A DNA stretch of 64,000 nucleotides, taken from assembly GCF_001761465.1 (NCBI RefSeq), contig NZ_CP017479.1:3162001-3226000 (forward strand), written 5' to 3'. The position numbers and the translations under genes are program-made. Source of the stretch: Flavobacterium gilvum (lineage in GTDB: Bacteria; Bacteroidota; Bacteroidia; Flavobacteriales; Flavobacteriaceae). This document shows positions 1 through 7,999 of the stretch, piece after piece (the stretch's first letter is position 1; each line of letters opens with the position of its first letter). The notes beneath the pieces are model-generated. The model did not search any database, had not been told where the DNA came from, and saw nothing but the letters and a program-made list of their open reading frames with translations.

Positions 1-1312
1 ATTGATTGAACGTGAAAGTCAAATAAGTCAAAAAATAAGTGAAATTTTCTATAATTATAGACTGTCAGAAATAGAACTTTTAGCAAAGCAAAAAAGTAAT
101 GAAGAAATAATTTCTGAAATTGGAATCAAACCTTGGTGTGTATTAAGAGATATTATAAAAGAAGCGAAACTTCCTTTTGATATAAATGATCCATCAGAAA
201 ATGGCTTTAGAGACGGTTTTCAATTAAAGTTATCACACAATTTCACTAATGAAAACGTTGATTTTAATGATTTGTCTTCTGGAGAAAAAGTTTTATTATC
301 TTTAGTTTTCTATTTATACAATTCTCAAGAAAAAAACATTTTCCCAAAAATATTACTATTAGATGAACCAGATGCGCATTTACATCCTTCAATGTCTCAA
401 CAATTTCTGAATGTAATTAAAAATGTTCTAGTAGATAGATTTGGAGTTCAAGTAATAATGACAACTCATTCTCCATCAACTGTTATTCTTGCTCCAATTG
501 AATCAATTTTCGAAATGTCAAGAACGCAACCAAGAATAAAAAAATCTACATCAAAAAACAATTCAGTCTCCCTCTTAACTTCTGGATTAATTTATGTAGG
601 AGAAGGAACAAAATATTTTTTAGTTGAAGATAATGATGATGTAATATTCTATTCTTTTATTTACAATCAATTGACAACAGAAAAACATATTGATGCAGAT
701 GTTCCTTTGGTTTTCATTCCTGCATCAACAAAAGACAAATCTGGCGGTAAAGATGCAGTTCAGAATTGGGTTAAAAAATTACAAAGTTCAGGATTGGAAA
801 ATATAGTCCAAGGATTGATAGATGCAGATTATGGAAATGAAATTTCTAATGGTGTTTATAAAATAAATAGATACAGTATTGAAAATTATTTAATTGACCC
901 AATAATTGTTTATGGTGCATTATTAGATAAAGAAAAAAATGAAAAAATAGATGGAATAAAATTAGAATTAGGAGAAGAATACAAACTCAAACTGATGTCA
1001 AATATTGAATTACAAAAAATTGCTGATTCAATAATAAATTTAATAGAAACTGAATTACCAAAATATTTTACGGATTTTAATTCTGAAATTGAAAATGAAA
1101 GAATTGAAGTTAATTTCGTTAATGGAACAAAGCTATTATATCCGAAATGGTTATTAAATAGAAGAGGAAAAACAATATTACACGAAGTGTACAATGAAAA
1201 ATTCAAAAGTACAAATATCAATTTTAACACTTTATTTAAGGCATTAAAAAAAATAAATATGTTTCCGATAGATTTAGTAGAAAAACTTAATGAATTAAAA
1301 AACGTTAACTAA
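1..1312 (+). CDS. OLD-like AAA/ABC ATPase with TOPRIM-like C terminus (5' truncated)
   Basis: The reading frame is already open at the window edge, so the N terminus with the Walker A loop lies outside. Visible in order: an ABC-type signature LSSGEK (about residue 91), Walker B LLLDEPDAHLHP (about 118), the H-loop TTHSPS (about 154), then a C-terminal half with an acidic VEDNDD motif (about 210), IDADYGN (about 277) and RYSIENYLIDP (about 292). An SMC/ABC-type ATPase head followed by acidic TOPRIM-like motifs is the plan of OLD-family nucleases and of DUF4435-type proteins, many of which act in phage defence. A DNA-directed or defence role is inference. No partner gene is visible; the downstream 360 bases hold repeats rather than a gene. 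Confidence 0.75.
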   Translation, partial: LIERESQISQKISEIFYNYRLSEIELLAKQKSNEEIISEIGIKPWCVLRDIIKEAKLPFDINDPSENGFRDGFQLKLSHNFTNENVDFNDLSSGEKVLLSLVFYLYNSQEKNIFPKILLLDEPDAHLHPSMSQQFLNVIKNVLVDRFGVQVIMTTHSPSTVILAPIESIFEMSRTQPRIKKSTSKNNSVSLLTSGLIYVGEGTKYFLVEDNDDVIFYSFIYNQLTTEKHIDADVPLVFIPASTKDKSGGKDAVQNWVKKLQSSGLENIVQGLIDADYGNEISNGVYKINRYSIENYLIDPIIVYGALLDKEKNEKIDGIKLELGEEYKLKLMSNIELQKIADSIINLIETELPKYFTDFNSEIENERIEVNFVNGTKLLYPKWLLNRRGKTILHEVYNEKFKSTNINFNTLFKALKKINMFPIDLVEKLNELKNVN

Positions 1313-1369
1313 CAGCTACAACTAATTTGAGTATTTGGCTTAATTTGAAAATGGTTTTATATTTGGGTA

Positions 1370-1436
1370 GATTTAGTAAATCCGAAGAGGTTGCTTATTA
1401 CAATCCTGCTAACCCAGAACGAGCATTTACTAAATC
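1370..1436. repeat. 12-bp perfect inverted repeat with 43-base spacer
   Basis: GATTTAGTAAAT at 1370-1381 pairs perfectly with ATTTACTAAATC at 1425-1436. The spacer contains CTGCTAACCCAGAACG. It lies about 60 bases past the ATPase stop, whose tail reads GTTAACTAACAGC. It could be a transcription terminator without a U-run, or an attC-like or mobile-element end; the sequence does not decide. Confidence 0.5.
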
Positions 1437-1452
1437 ATAAATTTATTTATAG

Positions 1453-1518
1453 ATTACCCCTCTCATTACCCCTAACAAAATAAGATAGCTATAAACCCAA
1501 GTAAATAAAGGGGTAAAT
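1453..1518. repeat. ATTACCCCT boxes, two direct and one inverted
   Basis: ATTACCCCT occurs at 1453-1461 and 1465-1473, and the inverted form AGGGGTAAAT at 1509-1518. Short repeated boxes in mixed orientation are found at protein-binding sites such as recombinase arm sites; that function is inference only. Confidence 0.4.
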
Positions 1519-1552
1519 TAATTAAGTTTCGACCCAGTCGAGGTCACAAAAC

Positions 1553-1592
1553 AAATCCTTAAACATACTGTAAATCAGAAGTTTAAGGATTT
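1553..1592 (-). terminator. Hairpin downstream of the seven-gene lipid operon
   Basis: AAATCCTTAAAC at 1553-1564 and GTTTAAGGATTT at 1581-1592 form a 12-bp perfect stem. Read on the minus strand the right stem is followed by GTTTTGT, a short U-rich tract. It sits about 80 bases past the desaturase stop, the expected place for the operon terminator. Confidence 0.55.
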
Positions 1593-1673
1593 CTTATTTT
1601 ATTTTGACATTTCCTCCTCAGGTTTTGGGATTGATCGGACTTTTTCAGTGCCCTAGCATTAAACAAGGCCCTT

Positions 1674-2639
1674 TTAATCTAAATTACTGCCTTTTTGAGA
1701 TTCATCTTTAGCTCCAATATTTTTATCCGAAGTATTAAAAATAAAGTTCATTCCAGACATCGACTTTGCATCAAAAAGATAATTGAAAAACCGCACTTTA
1801 TTCGGTGTTTCTGTTCCTATTTTATCTAAATGATACGCCGGTAAACCAGGAAAGGAATGGTGTGATTCGTGTAAATTGAAATTAAGATAAAGAAATCGTG
1901 CCACTAAATTTGAAAAACCAACACTTCGGGTGTATTGTATCTGTTCTGAATATCGAATTGGTTTTACTTCATGTTCCCCAGCAATTGGAATTTTTATGTG
2001 AGAATGTTGGCTCAGAATAAAAACATCACTAATCACAAGACTGATGAAATAGCCAATCCCTAAATGAGAAATTATCCAATTCCCTTCAAAATAAAATAGC
2101 GGAATATATAAAGTAATTTGCAAAAATATATTACGATAAATTCCCTTCAAATGAACTTTTAAAACGTGTCTTCTCAATTTTCCGATATTCCAATAATTCC
2201 CAATCCTGTAACCAATTGTAAACAGCGGAAACCAAATAAGCCATGAAATATTTACTAATGTTTTAGTCAAAAGATTGAACTTTGGAGCAACCGTCCCTTC
2301 TGTGGTTGGATCTTTGTCGCGAAAACCCGTCCATTTGTGATGCAGGTTGTGAATATTTATCCAACTTATAAATGGAATGAAAGAGATAAAAGCAAAAATA
2401 TTCCCAAAGAATTTATTTACAAACCTACTTCTAAAATAACTAAAATGTCCGGTTTCATGCAGCAAAATAAAACACTGAAAAAAGAAAAACCCCAAAAGTA
2501 TTTGTCCCGAAATATAACCAAAAGACCAAACGGGAAAATACGACAAATAAATTCCGAAACTCATTAAAATTACTGGAGTAATCAGGAATAAAATTGCTTT
2601 TGAATCATTGGGTTTAAAATCCGTTTTGGGTGATTTCAT
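1674..2639 (-). CDS. Membrane fatty-acid desaturase family protein
   Basis: 321 residues. It belongs to the membrane di-iron desaturase/hydroxylase superfamily, which inserts double bonds or hydroxyls into lipid chains. All three histidine boxes are present: HETGH at 61-65, HNLHH at 97-101 and HESHH at 257-261. Hydrophobic pairs lie before the first and between the second and third boxes. The ATG overlaps the stop of the acyltransferase gene in an ATGA arrangement, so translation is probably coupled. It is the last gene of the seven-gene operon. The substrate could be an acyl chain, a carotenoid or an isoprenoid chain; the family alone does not say, but the acyltransferase next door favours a lipid-bound chain. 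Confidence 0.85.
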   Translation of the reverse strand: MKSPKTDFKPNDSKAILFLITPVILMSFGIYLSYFPVWSFGYISGQILLGFFFFQCFILLHETGHFSYFRSRFVNKFFGNIFAFISFIPFISWINIHNLHHKWTGFRDKDPTTEGTVAPKFNLLTKTLVNISWLIWFPLFTIGYRIGNYWNIGKLRRHVLKVHLKGIYRNIFLQITLYIPLFYFEGNWIISHLGIGYFISLVISDVFILSQHSHIKIPIAGEHEVKPIRYSEQIQYTRSVGFSNLVARFLYLNFNLHESHHSFPGLPAYHLDKIGTETPNKVRFFNYLFDAKSMSGMNFIFNTSDKNIGAKDESQKGSNLD

Positions 2640-3385
2640 ACTATTGCAGTTTTATGAACTTCATTAAATTTTTTGACATAAATATTTCGCACCTCGTCTT
2701 TGTTTTTTTCTAAATCATTAAGAATCCAGTTTTGGGTATCGATGGTTTCTAATATTTCAACTTTAATATTTCCGCTTTTAAGGTGCTCATGCCCTTTTAT
2801 CAAATTTATTTCTTCCGGAATTCCAATAAAAACAGGAATAATATCAAGCTTGCAAACAGTCGTTAAATGATAAACTCCCTTGTTGAAATTCCCAATTCCG
2901 TGAAGTTGGTCGTGAACGCCCTCCGACGAACCTGCGATATTTATTTTTTTAGTTTTTGCAATTTTTTCCAGTTTTTTAAAAAAATCCAAACGCTTTTCCG
3001 TTTTATGTTGCTCCGGAATGTATAAAACACCAATGCTTATTGCCGACAAAGTGAGCGGAACAATCTTTAAAGTTCTATCCGACAAAAGAAAAACTGTATT
3101 GGTATATCCCAAAGCAGTCAATGCAAAAATGTCTAAATCGGAATTGTGATTGAAAGTTATAAAGTATTGGTTTTCGGAATTAAATGGGATTTCGTTTGGC
3201 AACTGAATTTTAATTCCGATTATTTTCAATACTAATTTTGAAGAAAACGAAACCAAGTATTTCCTATTGAAATTCAACAAATAATCAACGGATATAATTC
3301 GTAAAATTATACCCATTGAACCGGAAATGATTAGCAAAACAGATGCTATCGTAATTCTTAATTTAGTTTTTATTCTATTTTGCAT
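2636..3385 (-). CDS. PlsC-like 1-acyl-glycerol-phosphate acyltransferase family protein
   Basis: 249 residues. An N-terminal hydrophobic stretch (about 11-32) is followed by the acyltransferase HX4D motif HNSDLD (His80, Asp85) and a second block SEGVHDQLHG (about 152) in place of the usual PEGTRS. PlsC-family enzymes transfer acyl groups from acyl-ACP or acyl-CoA to a lipid or lysolipid hydroxyl at the inner membrane. The changed second block suggests an acceptor other than lysophosphatidate. The start overlaps the methyltransferase gene by 16 bases and the stop overlaps the desaturase start by 4. The assignment to the superfamily is firm; the acceptor is unknown. Confidence 0.8.
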   Translation of the reverse strand: MQNRIKTKLRITIASVLLIISGSMGIILRIISVDYLLNFNRKYLVSFSSKLVLKIIGIKIQLPNEIPFNSENQYFITFNHNSDLDIFALTALGYTNTVFLLSDRTLKIVPLTLSAISIGVLYIPEQHKTEKRLDFFKKLEKIAKTKKINIAGSSEGVHDQLHGIGNFNKGVYHLTTVCKLDIIPVFIGIPEEINLIKGHEHLKSGNIKVEILETIDTQNWILNDLEKNKDEVRNIYVKKFNEVHKTAIV

Positions 3386-4344
3386 ATAATGGTTTGCATG
3401 GATAGGTTCAACTTTCTCTGAAATAATAAAACCGGACTCAACAAAAGCTGGAATAAAAAGTAAGGAAAAATGATTTTATCCAGTTTCAAACCTTTTCCAA
3501 ACATTTTAAAATATGTTCCTGTAAAAATGTAAAAATAGGGCGGAAATGCTCCGTAAGGCAGGTATTCTTCAACCATCAAATTATGTTTTTTCAACATATT
3601 CAAAATCGCCTTTTTTGTATATAAAGCCGTGTGTTGTGGTGCTTGAACTCCCGGCCATTTGTTTTTGAAAAGTTTAAATGTCAATGAATCCAGTCGCGGA
3701 ACTTCGATTATCAATTTTCCTCCCGGTTTCAAGACTTTTTTTGCCATTTCGAGCGATTTATTTGGGTCGTAATCGTGTTCAAAAAAATGCCACATCGTTA
3801 CCAAATCGTATTTATTTTCTTCAATAGGCTGTTCGTAAAAAAGGCCTTCGTAAAAATTTATCTTGTCAAAATCAGGATAAGACAAATCTTCCTTGAAATC
3901 GACACCACTTATTTTGCAATCGTATTTTTTATTAAGATGGAGCAAAAAAGTACCAACGGCGCAACCCACGTCTAAAATTTCGGTTTGGGAATTTATTTCA
4001 ACATATTTTGAAACCAATTTATCCTTCTCCCTATCGTGCTTGTTCATCGCCCTTTCATAAAGCGGAGTCAAAAATCCCCAGTCTTTTTTCTTGCGATGCG
4101 CAATATATTCCGAGTCATAAAACTCTTTAATTTCGGTAATTGGCAAACGCGGTTTTTGATAAACCAATTCGCATTTTTTGCATTGAACGTATAAAAATTT
4201 ACCCTCTTTTCCGGTTAAATCATCTTCTCCTACAAGAAACTTTTCAGATTCATCCGAACCACAATGATAACAGCTAATAACTTCAAAATTAAATCTTGAA
4301 GGATTTCCTAGCTTTAAAATTTCTTCTTCGGGGTTAAATTTCAT
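3370..4344 (-). CDS. Zinc-ribbon class I SAM-dependent methyltransferase
   Basis: 324 residues. The N terminus carries a four-cysteine knuckle (Cys25, Cys28, Cys55, Cys58), followed by a Methyltransf_23-type Rossmann domain with motif I ILDVGCAVGTF (about 118) and an acidic post-I motif. A tail of about 70 residues has a hydrophobic segment FPYFLFQLLLSPVLLF, which could anchor it at the membrane. Proteins of this plan methylate small molecules, sugars or lipid head groups. Start and stop overlap the UbiA-like gene (11 bases) and the acyltransferase gene (16 bases). The substrate is not predictable; the operon suggests a lipid or quinone-like product. Confidence 0.75.
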   Translation of the reverse strand: MKFNPEEEILKLGNPSRFNFEVISCYHCGSDESEKFLVGEDDLTGKEGKFLYVQCKKCELVYQKPRLPITEIKEFYDSEYIAHRKKKDWGFLTPLYERAMNKHDREKDKLVSKYVEINSQTEILDVGCAVGTFLLHLNKKYDCKISGVDFKEDLSYPDFDKINFYEGLFYEQPIEENKYDLVTMWHFFEHDYDPNKSLEMAKKVLKPGGKLIIEVPRLDSLTFKLFKNKWPGVQAPQHTALYTKKAILNMLKKHNLMVEEYLPYGAFPPYFYIFTGTYFKMFGKGLKLDKIIFPYFLFQLLLSPVLLFQRKLNLSMQTIICKIE

Positions 4345-5047
4345 TGGATATAAAAATTAATCGGGTTAATAAAAACAACAACAAAAACAGGTAAGGTGCT
4401 GTTTTAATGTTTTTTAAAACTATAAAAACAACAATTGGAAAAACGATTAACAAAGTTACTAAATTGATAATTTTTAAATTCGGAATCAAAATTAGCATTG
4501 ACAAAACAGCAAAAATAATACAGTATTTTTTTTGAATTGGAAATTGAAAATCATCCAAAATTTCAAACACAATCATAGAAAGAAACAATGAAATTGAAAC
4601 TAAACTAAATTGACCTTGAAGCGCAATAAAAGCCAAAGGATATTTTAGCAAAGGCAAATAACTTTTGAAATTTCTGCTTTTGAATAACAACAAATAAAGA
4701 ATATGATTCAGACAGAAAAACAAAATTATTCCCTTAATTAATACGGTTTTGTAAAAAAATAATACCCAGAGAAAACCAAAAATCAGAATCATTAAAACAA
4801 AAGTCAGCCTTTTTTTTGCTTCAGCGTTTGTATAAATTCTGTCAATTTTTTTGCTGTCGATAACTGAGTTTTGTAAATCATCATACAATCGCATAATTAA
4901 CAGAAAAAACATAATTAAGCCAAAATTATAAGCATCTTCAATTCCAAAAACGAGTTTGGTTTTAGAAAAAAGAAGGAGAAAGACTGTCAGTGATAAAAAA
5001 ATACTGAGGCTAAATCGTTGTCTTATATATAGAACAAATTCACTCAT
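4334..5047 (-). CDS. Polytopic UbiA-like prenyltransferase-family protein
   Basis: 237 residues, about 7-8 hydrophobic segments. Two acidic motifs sit where UbiA-family enzymes bind Mg-prenyl diphosphate: RLYDDLQNSVID (Asp56, Asp57, Asp64) with a further Asp69, and FEILDDFQFPI (about 162). UbiA enzymes transfer a prenyl chain from its diphosphate to an aromatic, sugar or glycerol acceptor in the membrane. Both motifs deviate from the classical NDxxDxxxD and the protein is short (UbiA is usually about 290), so it may be a divergent or altered member. The ATG overlaps the dikinase stop by 8 bases (ATGAGTGA). Another polytopic enzyme family is possible. Confidence 0.55.
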   Translation of the reverse strand: MSEFVLYIRQRFSLSIFLSLTVFLLLFSKTKLVFGIEDAYNFGLIMFFLLIMRLYDDLQNSVIDSKKIDRIYTNAEAKKRLTFVLMILIFGFLWVLFFYKTVLIKGIILFFCLNHILYLLLFKSRNFKSYLPLLKYPLAFIALQGQFSLVSISLFLSMIVFEILDDFQFPIQKKYCIIFAVLSMLILIPNLKIINLVTLLIVFPIVVFIVLKNIKTAPYLFLLLFLLTRLIFISNEI

Positions 5048-7490
5048 TTATAAAAGTAATTTCACCGGTATCGGCATTCAAAAGAATCAAATCGTTATCT
5101 TTAATTTTTACTGTGGCGTTTTCAACTCCCACAATTGCAGGAATTCCAAATTCTCTGGAAACAATTGCGCCGTGCGACAGCATTCCGCCACGTTCCACAA
5201 TCAATCCAGAGATTAACGGAAAAACAACAACCCAGCCTGGGTCGGTTTGTCGCGTAACGAGAATATCGCCCATTTGCAATTTGGAAGCTTCCATAACAGA
5301 GGCCAAAACTTTAGCTCGCCCTTTGATTATTCCGCCACAAACTGATAATCCTTGTATCGAATTTCCTGAATCTGTAGCTGTTTTGTTCTGTTTTCGTAAT
5401 TTTTCAGCATCAGGATATTCGCCAAGATTGCTAGAAAAATCGTCCGGAAATACAACACTTCTGTTTTTTTCAAATTCTAATTTCACATTTTTAATTCGTT
5501 CATCAATATTTCCAGAAAGCATATCCGAGGAACTAAAAAGTTCGGCGATTTCCTGATAGCGCAAATACAAAATATCGTCTGCCATATTCAGAAAATTTCT
5601 TTTCTGGAATTCAACTCCGGTTTTGTTGATTATTTGTTTGAATTTAAAATAAACCAAAGCCTGTTTCAAACGAACTCTTTCTCTTGCAGAAATCCCTTTA
5701 GAAGCCAATTTTATCAGTAAATTTAAAACCCCTATTTGAACAAATGACAATAGAAAAAAGATTCCGTTTTTGGAATAAATTTTATTTTTGAAATCTTTTA
5801 TAATCGAATTCCGTTCCTCCAGTTTTGACGCAATCAATTTTTCGGGATCGCTGTCTGGAAGCGTGTCGTATTGTTTTAGAAGTTCTATGAATTTTTCTGG
5901 TTCTTCGCTGTAATTTTTGGTCGTAAGCATCAACTCTCCCGAGCAACGGTAACCCCAATTTTGAATATAATCATTGATTAAATATTTAATTTCGGATTCA
6001 TTGGAAGATTCGTTCAACCAATCAAGAAAATCAAGCGGATTTAAATTTTTGAATTTTTCGTAAACAACCGGATTATTTCTCAAGGAAATTTTAATTTTAT
6101 AAATCAAAACAATCGGAATACTGCTGATTAATTCCGGAATTGCCTGGATTAATTTATTGTGAATTCCATCGGCTTCATCACCGTAAAATTTCCTGCAATA
6201 TTTTCCCAAAACGCCGTGATAAAGCATTGCAAAAAAATCAGCCAACGAAGCCTTGTACCAACTGTGCATTCTGATTTCGATAAAACCGTGAAAACACAAT
6301 CTCAAATCGTTGAATGAAATGGCAAAATCAGCCTTTTTGGAATAATTCAAAACTAGAGTTTCAAATTCGGAAACTGTTTTTTCGAGTTGCGAATTAAACC
6401 TGTAAACTTCTCTGATGAATTTTAATTTGTTAACGATTCCGACATTATTTTCATTTTTATTCGATTCAGCATAACCCACAAAATTGTTGAACGATTTTGA
6501 TAAAGTTTCCGAAAAAGGCGATGCCGAAATAATTTCGTGAATGCTACTCATATTATAGTACATTTTGCATCCAAAAGCTCCAATAACATTGGCATAAGAC
6601 GATTCCAATTCCGAAATTTTAACTTCGGGAATTAAAAAAAGTTTAGATAAATTTTTAAAATAATTATAGTATGAATCCCTTGCAATCGAATACAATAACG
6701 GAGTCAAAGCATCCGGATAATTCTCGTTGACATTGGTGTTCGACCAATACATTTTTTTGCTTTTGGCATTCGTGGTAATCGGTCGTGCCTGAACAATATG
6801 AAACGTTTCATCTTTAATCGCCCATTCAATATCTAGCGGAAATCCATAGAAATTTTCGAGCGTTTTGGCATGTTTTAACCCGTCTTCAAACGGAATTTTT
6901 GTTTTTGAAGAAGTGTTTTTAAAATCTGCCAAAATCGTAAAACTCTCTGGAATTACTTCTCCAGAAACAAGTTTTTCAGCATGACCTTCAACAAATTCAA
7001 TCAGCATTTCAGCTTCGTTGGACGGATTTCTAGTAAAAGTCACTCCGGCATAATCGGGTTCAATCAAAGTTTGAACTATCACGGCCATCCCGTTTAATTT
7101 TTTTCCAGTTTTGTCCTGATAGGTTTTTACATTTTCATTGGAATATGAATTCCAACATTTATAAATATTTTCAATTATTTCGTCTTGTTCAAACGAACTG
7201 ATAAACGAAGACAACTGCCCCGCAAAGGAATTATCAACGGAATCTTCGCCTATGGCAGAACTCCGAACCATGTATTTATCAGCTCCAATTGCGTTTAATT
7301 CGCCCTTTAATTTATCCTTAAATTCAGGAGACAAAGTCGTTTTATCTCCCGAAAAATCTTTAAAAGCATTTGCCAAAATCACAAATCCTTTCGGAACGGG
7401 ATATCCGGCTCGCATCATTTTGGAAAGATGAAAAGCCTTTGCTCCCGACAGATTTTCAGAAATTTTATGGTTTAAATTAAGAATATACAT
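5040..7490 (-). CDS. ATP-grasp/phosphohistidine dikinase (rifampicin-phosphotransferase-like plan)
   Basis: 816 residues. The N-terminal part matches the PEP-synthase/PPDK ATP-binding domain: GAKAFHLSKMMRAGYPVPKG (16-35), RSSAIGEDSVDNSFAGQ (76-92), GVTFTRNP (about 150) and IEWAIKDETFHIVQARPI (about 225). The C terminus is the mobile phosphohistidine domain with GGMLSHGAIVSREFGIPA, His773 being the predicted phosphocarrier. The PEP/pyruvate-binding TIM barrel is absent; about 450 unrecognised residues lie between the two domains. This order (ATP domain, acceptor domain, His domain) is that of rifampicin phosphotransferase, which moves the beta-phosphate of ATP to a small-molecule hydroxyl. Here the acceptor is more likely a lipid or isoprenoid alcohol of the operon than an antibiotic (inference). 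The start forms TGATG with the preceding gene. Confidence 0.75.
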   Translation of the reverse strand: MYILNLNHKISENLSGAKAFHLSKMMRAGYPVPKGFVILANAFKDFSGDKTTLSPEFKDKLKGELNAIGADKYMVRSSAIGEDSVDNSFAGQLSSFISSFEQDEIIENIYKCWNSYSNENVKTYQDKTGKKLNGMAVIVQTLIEPDYAGVTFTRNPSNEAEMLIEFVEGHAEKLVSGEVIPESFTILADFKNTSSKTKIPFEDGLKHAKTLENFYGFPLDIEWAIKDETFHIVQARPITTNAKSKKMYWSNTNVNENYPDALTPLLYSIARDSYYNYFKNLSKLFLIPEVKISELESSYANVIGAFGCKMYYNMSSIHEIISASPFSETLSKSFNNFVGYAESNKNENNVGIVNKLKFIREVYRFNSQLEKTVSEFETLVLNYSKKADFAISFNDLRLCFHGFIEIRMHSWYKASLADFFAMLYHGVLGKYCRKFYGDEADGIHNKLIQAIPELISSIPIVLIYKIKISLRNNPVVYEKFKNLNPLDFLDWLNESSNESEIKYLINDYIQNWGYRCSGELMLTTKNYSEEPEKFIELLKQYDTLPDSDPEKLIASKLEERNSIIKDFKNKIYSKNGIFFLLSFVQIGVLNLLIKLASKGISARERVRLKQALVYFKFKQIINKTGVEFQKRNFLNMADDILYLRYQEIAELFSSSDMLSGNIDERIKNVKLEFEKNRSVVFPDDFSSNLGEYPDAEKLRKQNKTATDSGNSIQGLSVCGGIIKGRAKVLASVMEASKLQMGDILVTRQTDPGWVVVFPLISGLIVERGGMLSHGAIVSREFGIPAIVGVENATVKIKDNDLILLNADTGEITFINE

Positions 7491-7999
7491 CAGAAAGAAG
7501 ATTTTATTTTTAAAGAAACTAAAACCAGAGACATTAAAATATGTGTTAGACTATTTACAAAAAGCAGTAAAATTGCTGTTGAAAAATTTACGCAACCGAG
7601 TAAATAATAGACAAGTGCTACTCCAAAAGCTGAATCTATCTTATCGAGCATCACGAAAAAATATTTTTTATTTAATGCCGATTCTCCGGGTTTTATTCCT
7701 AATTTCCTCTTAAAGAAAGAGTTTGGAAGTTCAAATGCCATGTAAGCCAAACCCAAAATGAATCCTAAGAATATTGGATTTTCCAAGTTTAAAAAGGAAT
7801 TTAAACCGACCAAAAAAATGGAATTCAAAAAGGGAACAATTATAAATCCGCGCCATTTTTTGTTTTCTCCGAAATATTTCACAGATATGCATTTATTCAA
7901 AACTGGAACAAAATTGTATTTCACAATCAGCATGTGAATTACATTTGCCAAAATCAACGATGGCAGAATTATCAAAATATGTCTCGAAAAATCATTCAT
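7490..7999 (-). CDS. CDP-archaeol synthase-like (DUF46/CarS) membrane protein
   Basis: About 169 residues. The ATG at 7999 is preferred because it gives an ATGAATGA overlap with the reductase stop and starts just before the first membrane segment; an ATG at 8032 would add 11 charged residues inside the upstream gene. Recognisable CarS hallmarks are FGENKKWRG after the second hydrophobic segment and FFKRKLGIKPGE near the middle, followed by ML-DKIDSAFG. CarS activates unsaturated archaeal ether phospholipid with CTP; bacterial relatives are CTP:phospholipid cytidylyltransferase-like proteins of uncertain substrate. The acidic residue expected before the KR motif is partly replaced (AFELPNSFFKR). 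It is a plausible nucleotide-activating step of the operon. Confidence 0.75.
   Translation of the reverse strand: MNDFSRHILIILPSLILANVIHMLIVKYNFVPVLNKCISVKYFGENKKWRGFIIVPFLNSIFLVGLNSFLNLENPIFLGFILGLAYMAFELPNSFFKRKLGIKPGESALNKKYFFVMLDKIDSAFGVALVYYLLGCVNFSTAILLLFVNSLTHILMSLVLVSLKIKSSF

Larger units (their letters stand above)
1313..1673. other. Gene-free junction with several inverted and direct repeats
   Basis: No coding sequence is seen between the ATPase stop and the end of the oppositely oriented desaturase operon. The stretch holds a 12-bp inverted repeat (1370-1436), repeated ATTACCCCT boxes (1453-1518) and a terminator hairpin (1553-1592). The mix of repeats between a defence-like gene and an unrelated operon suggests the edge of an inserted segment, but no integrase or tRNA is visible. 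Confidence 0.5.

Noticed and set aside
1541..1560. GACCCAGTCGAGGTCAC as a tRNA 3' end or attachment site
   Set aside because: There is no matching acceptor stem, no T-loop consensus and no CCA or other arm upstream, so a tRNA cannot be supported.
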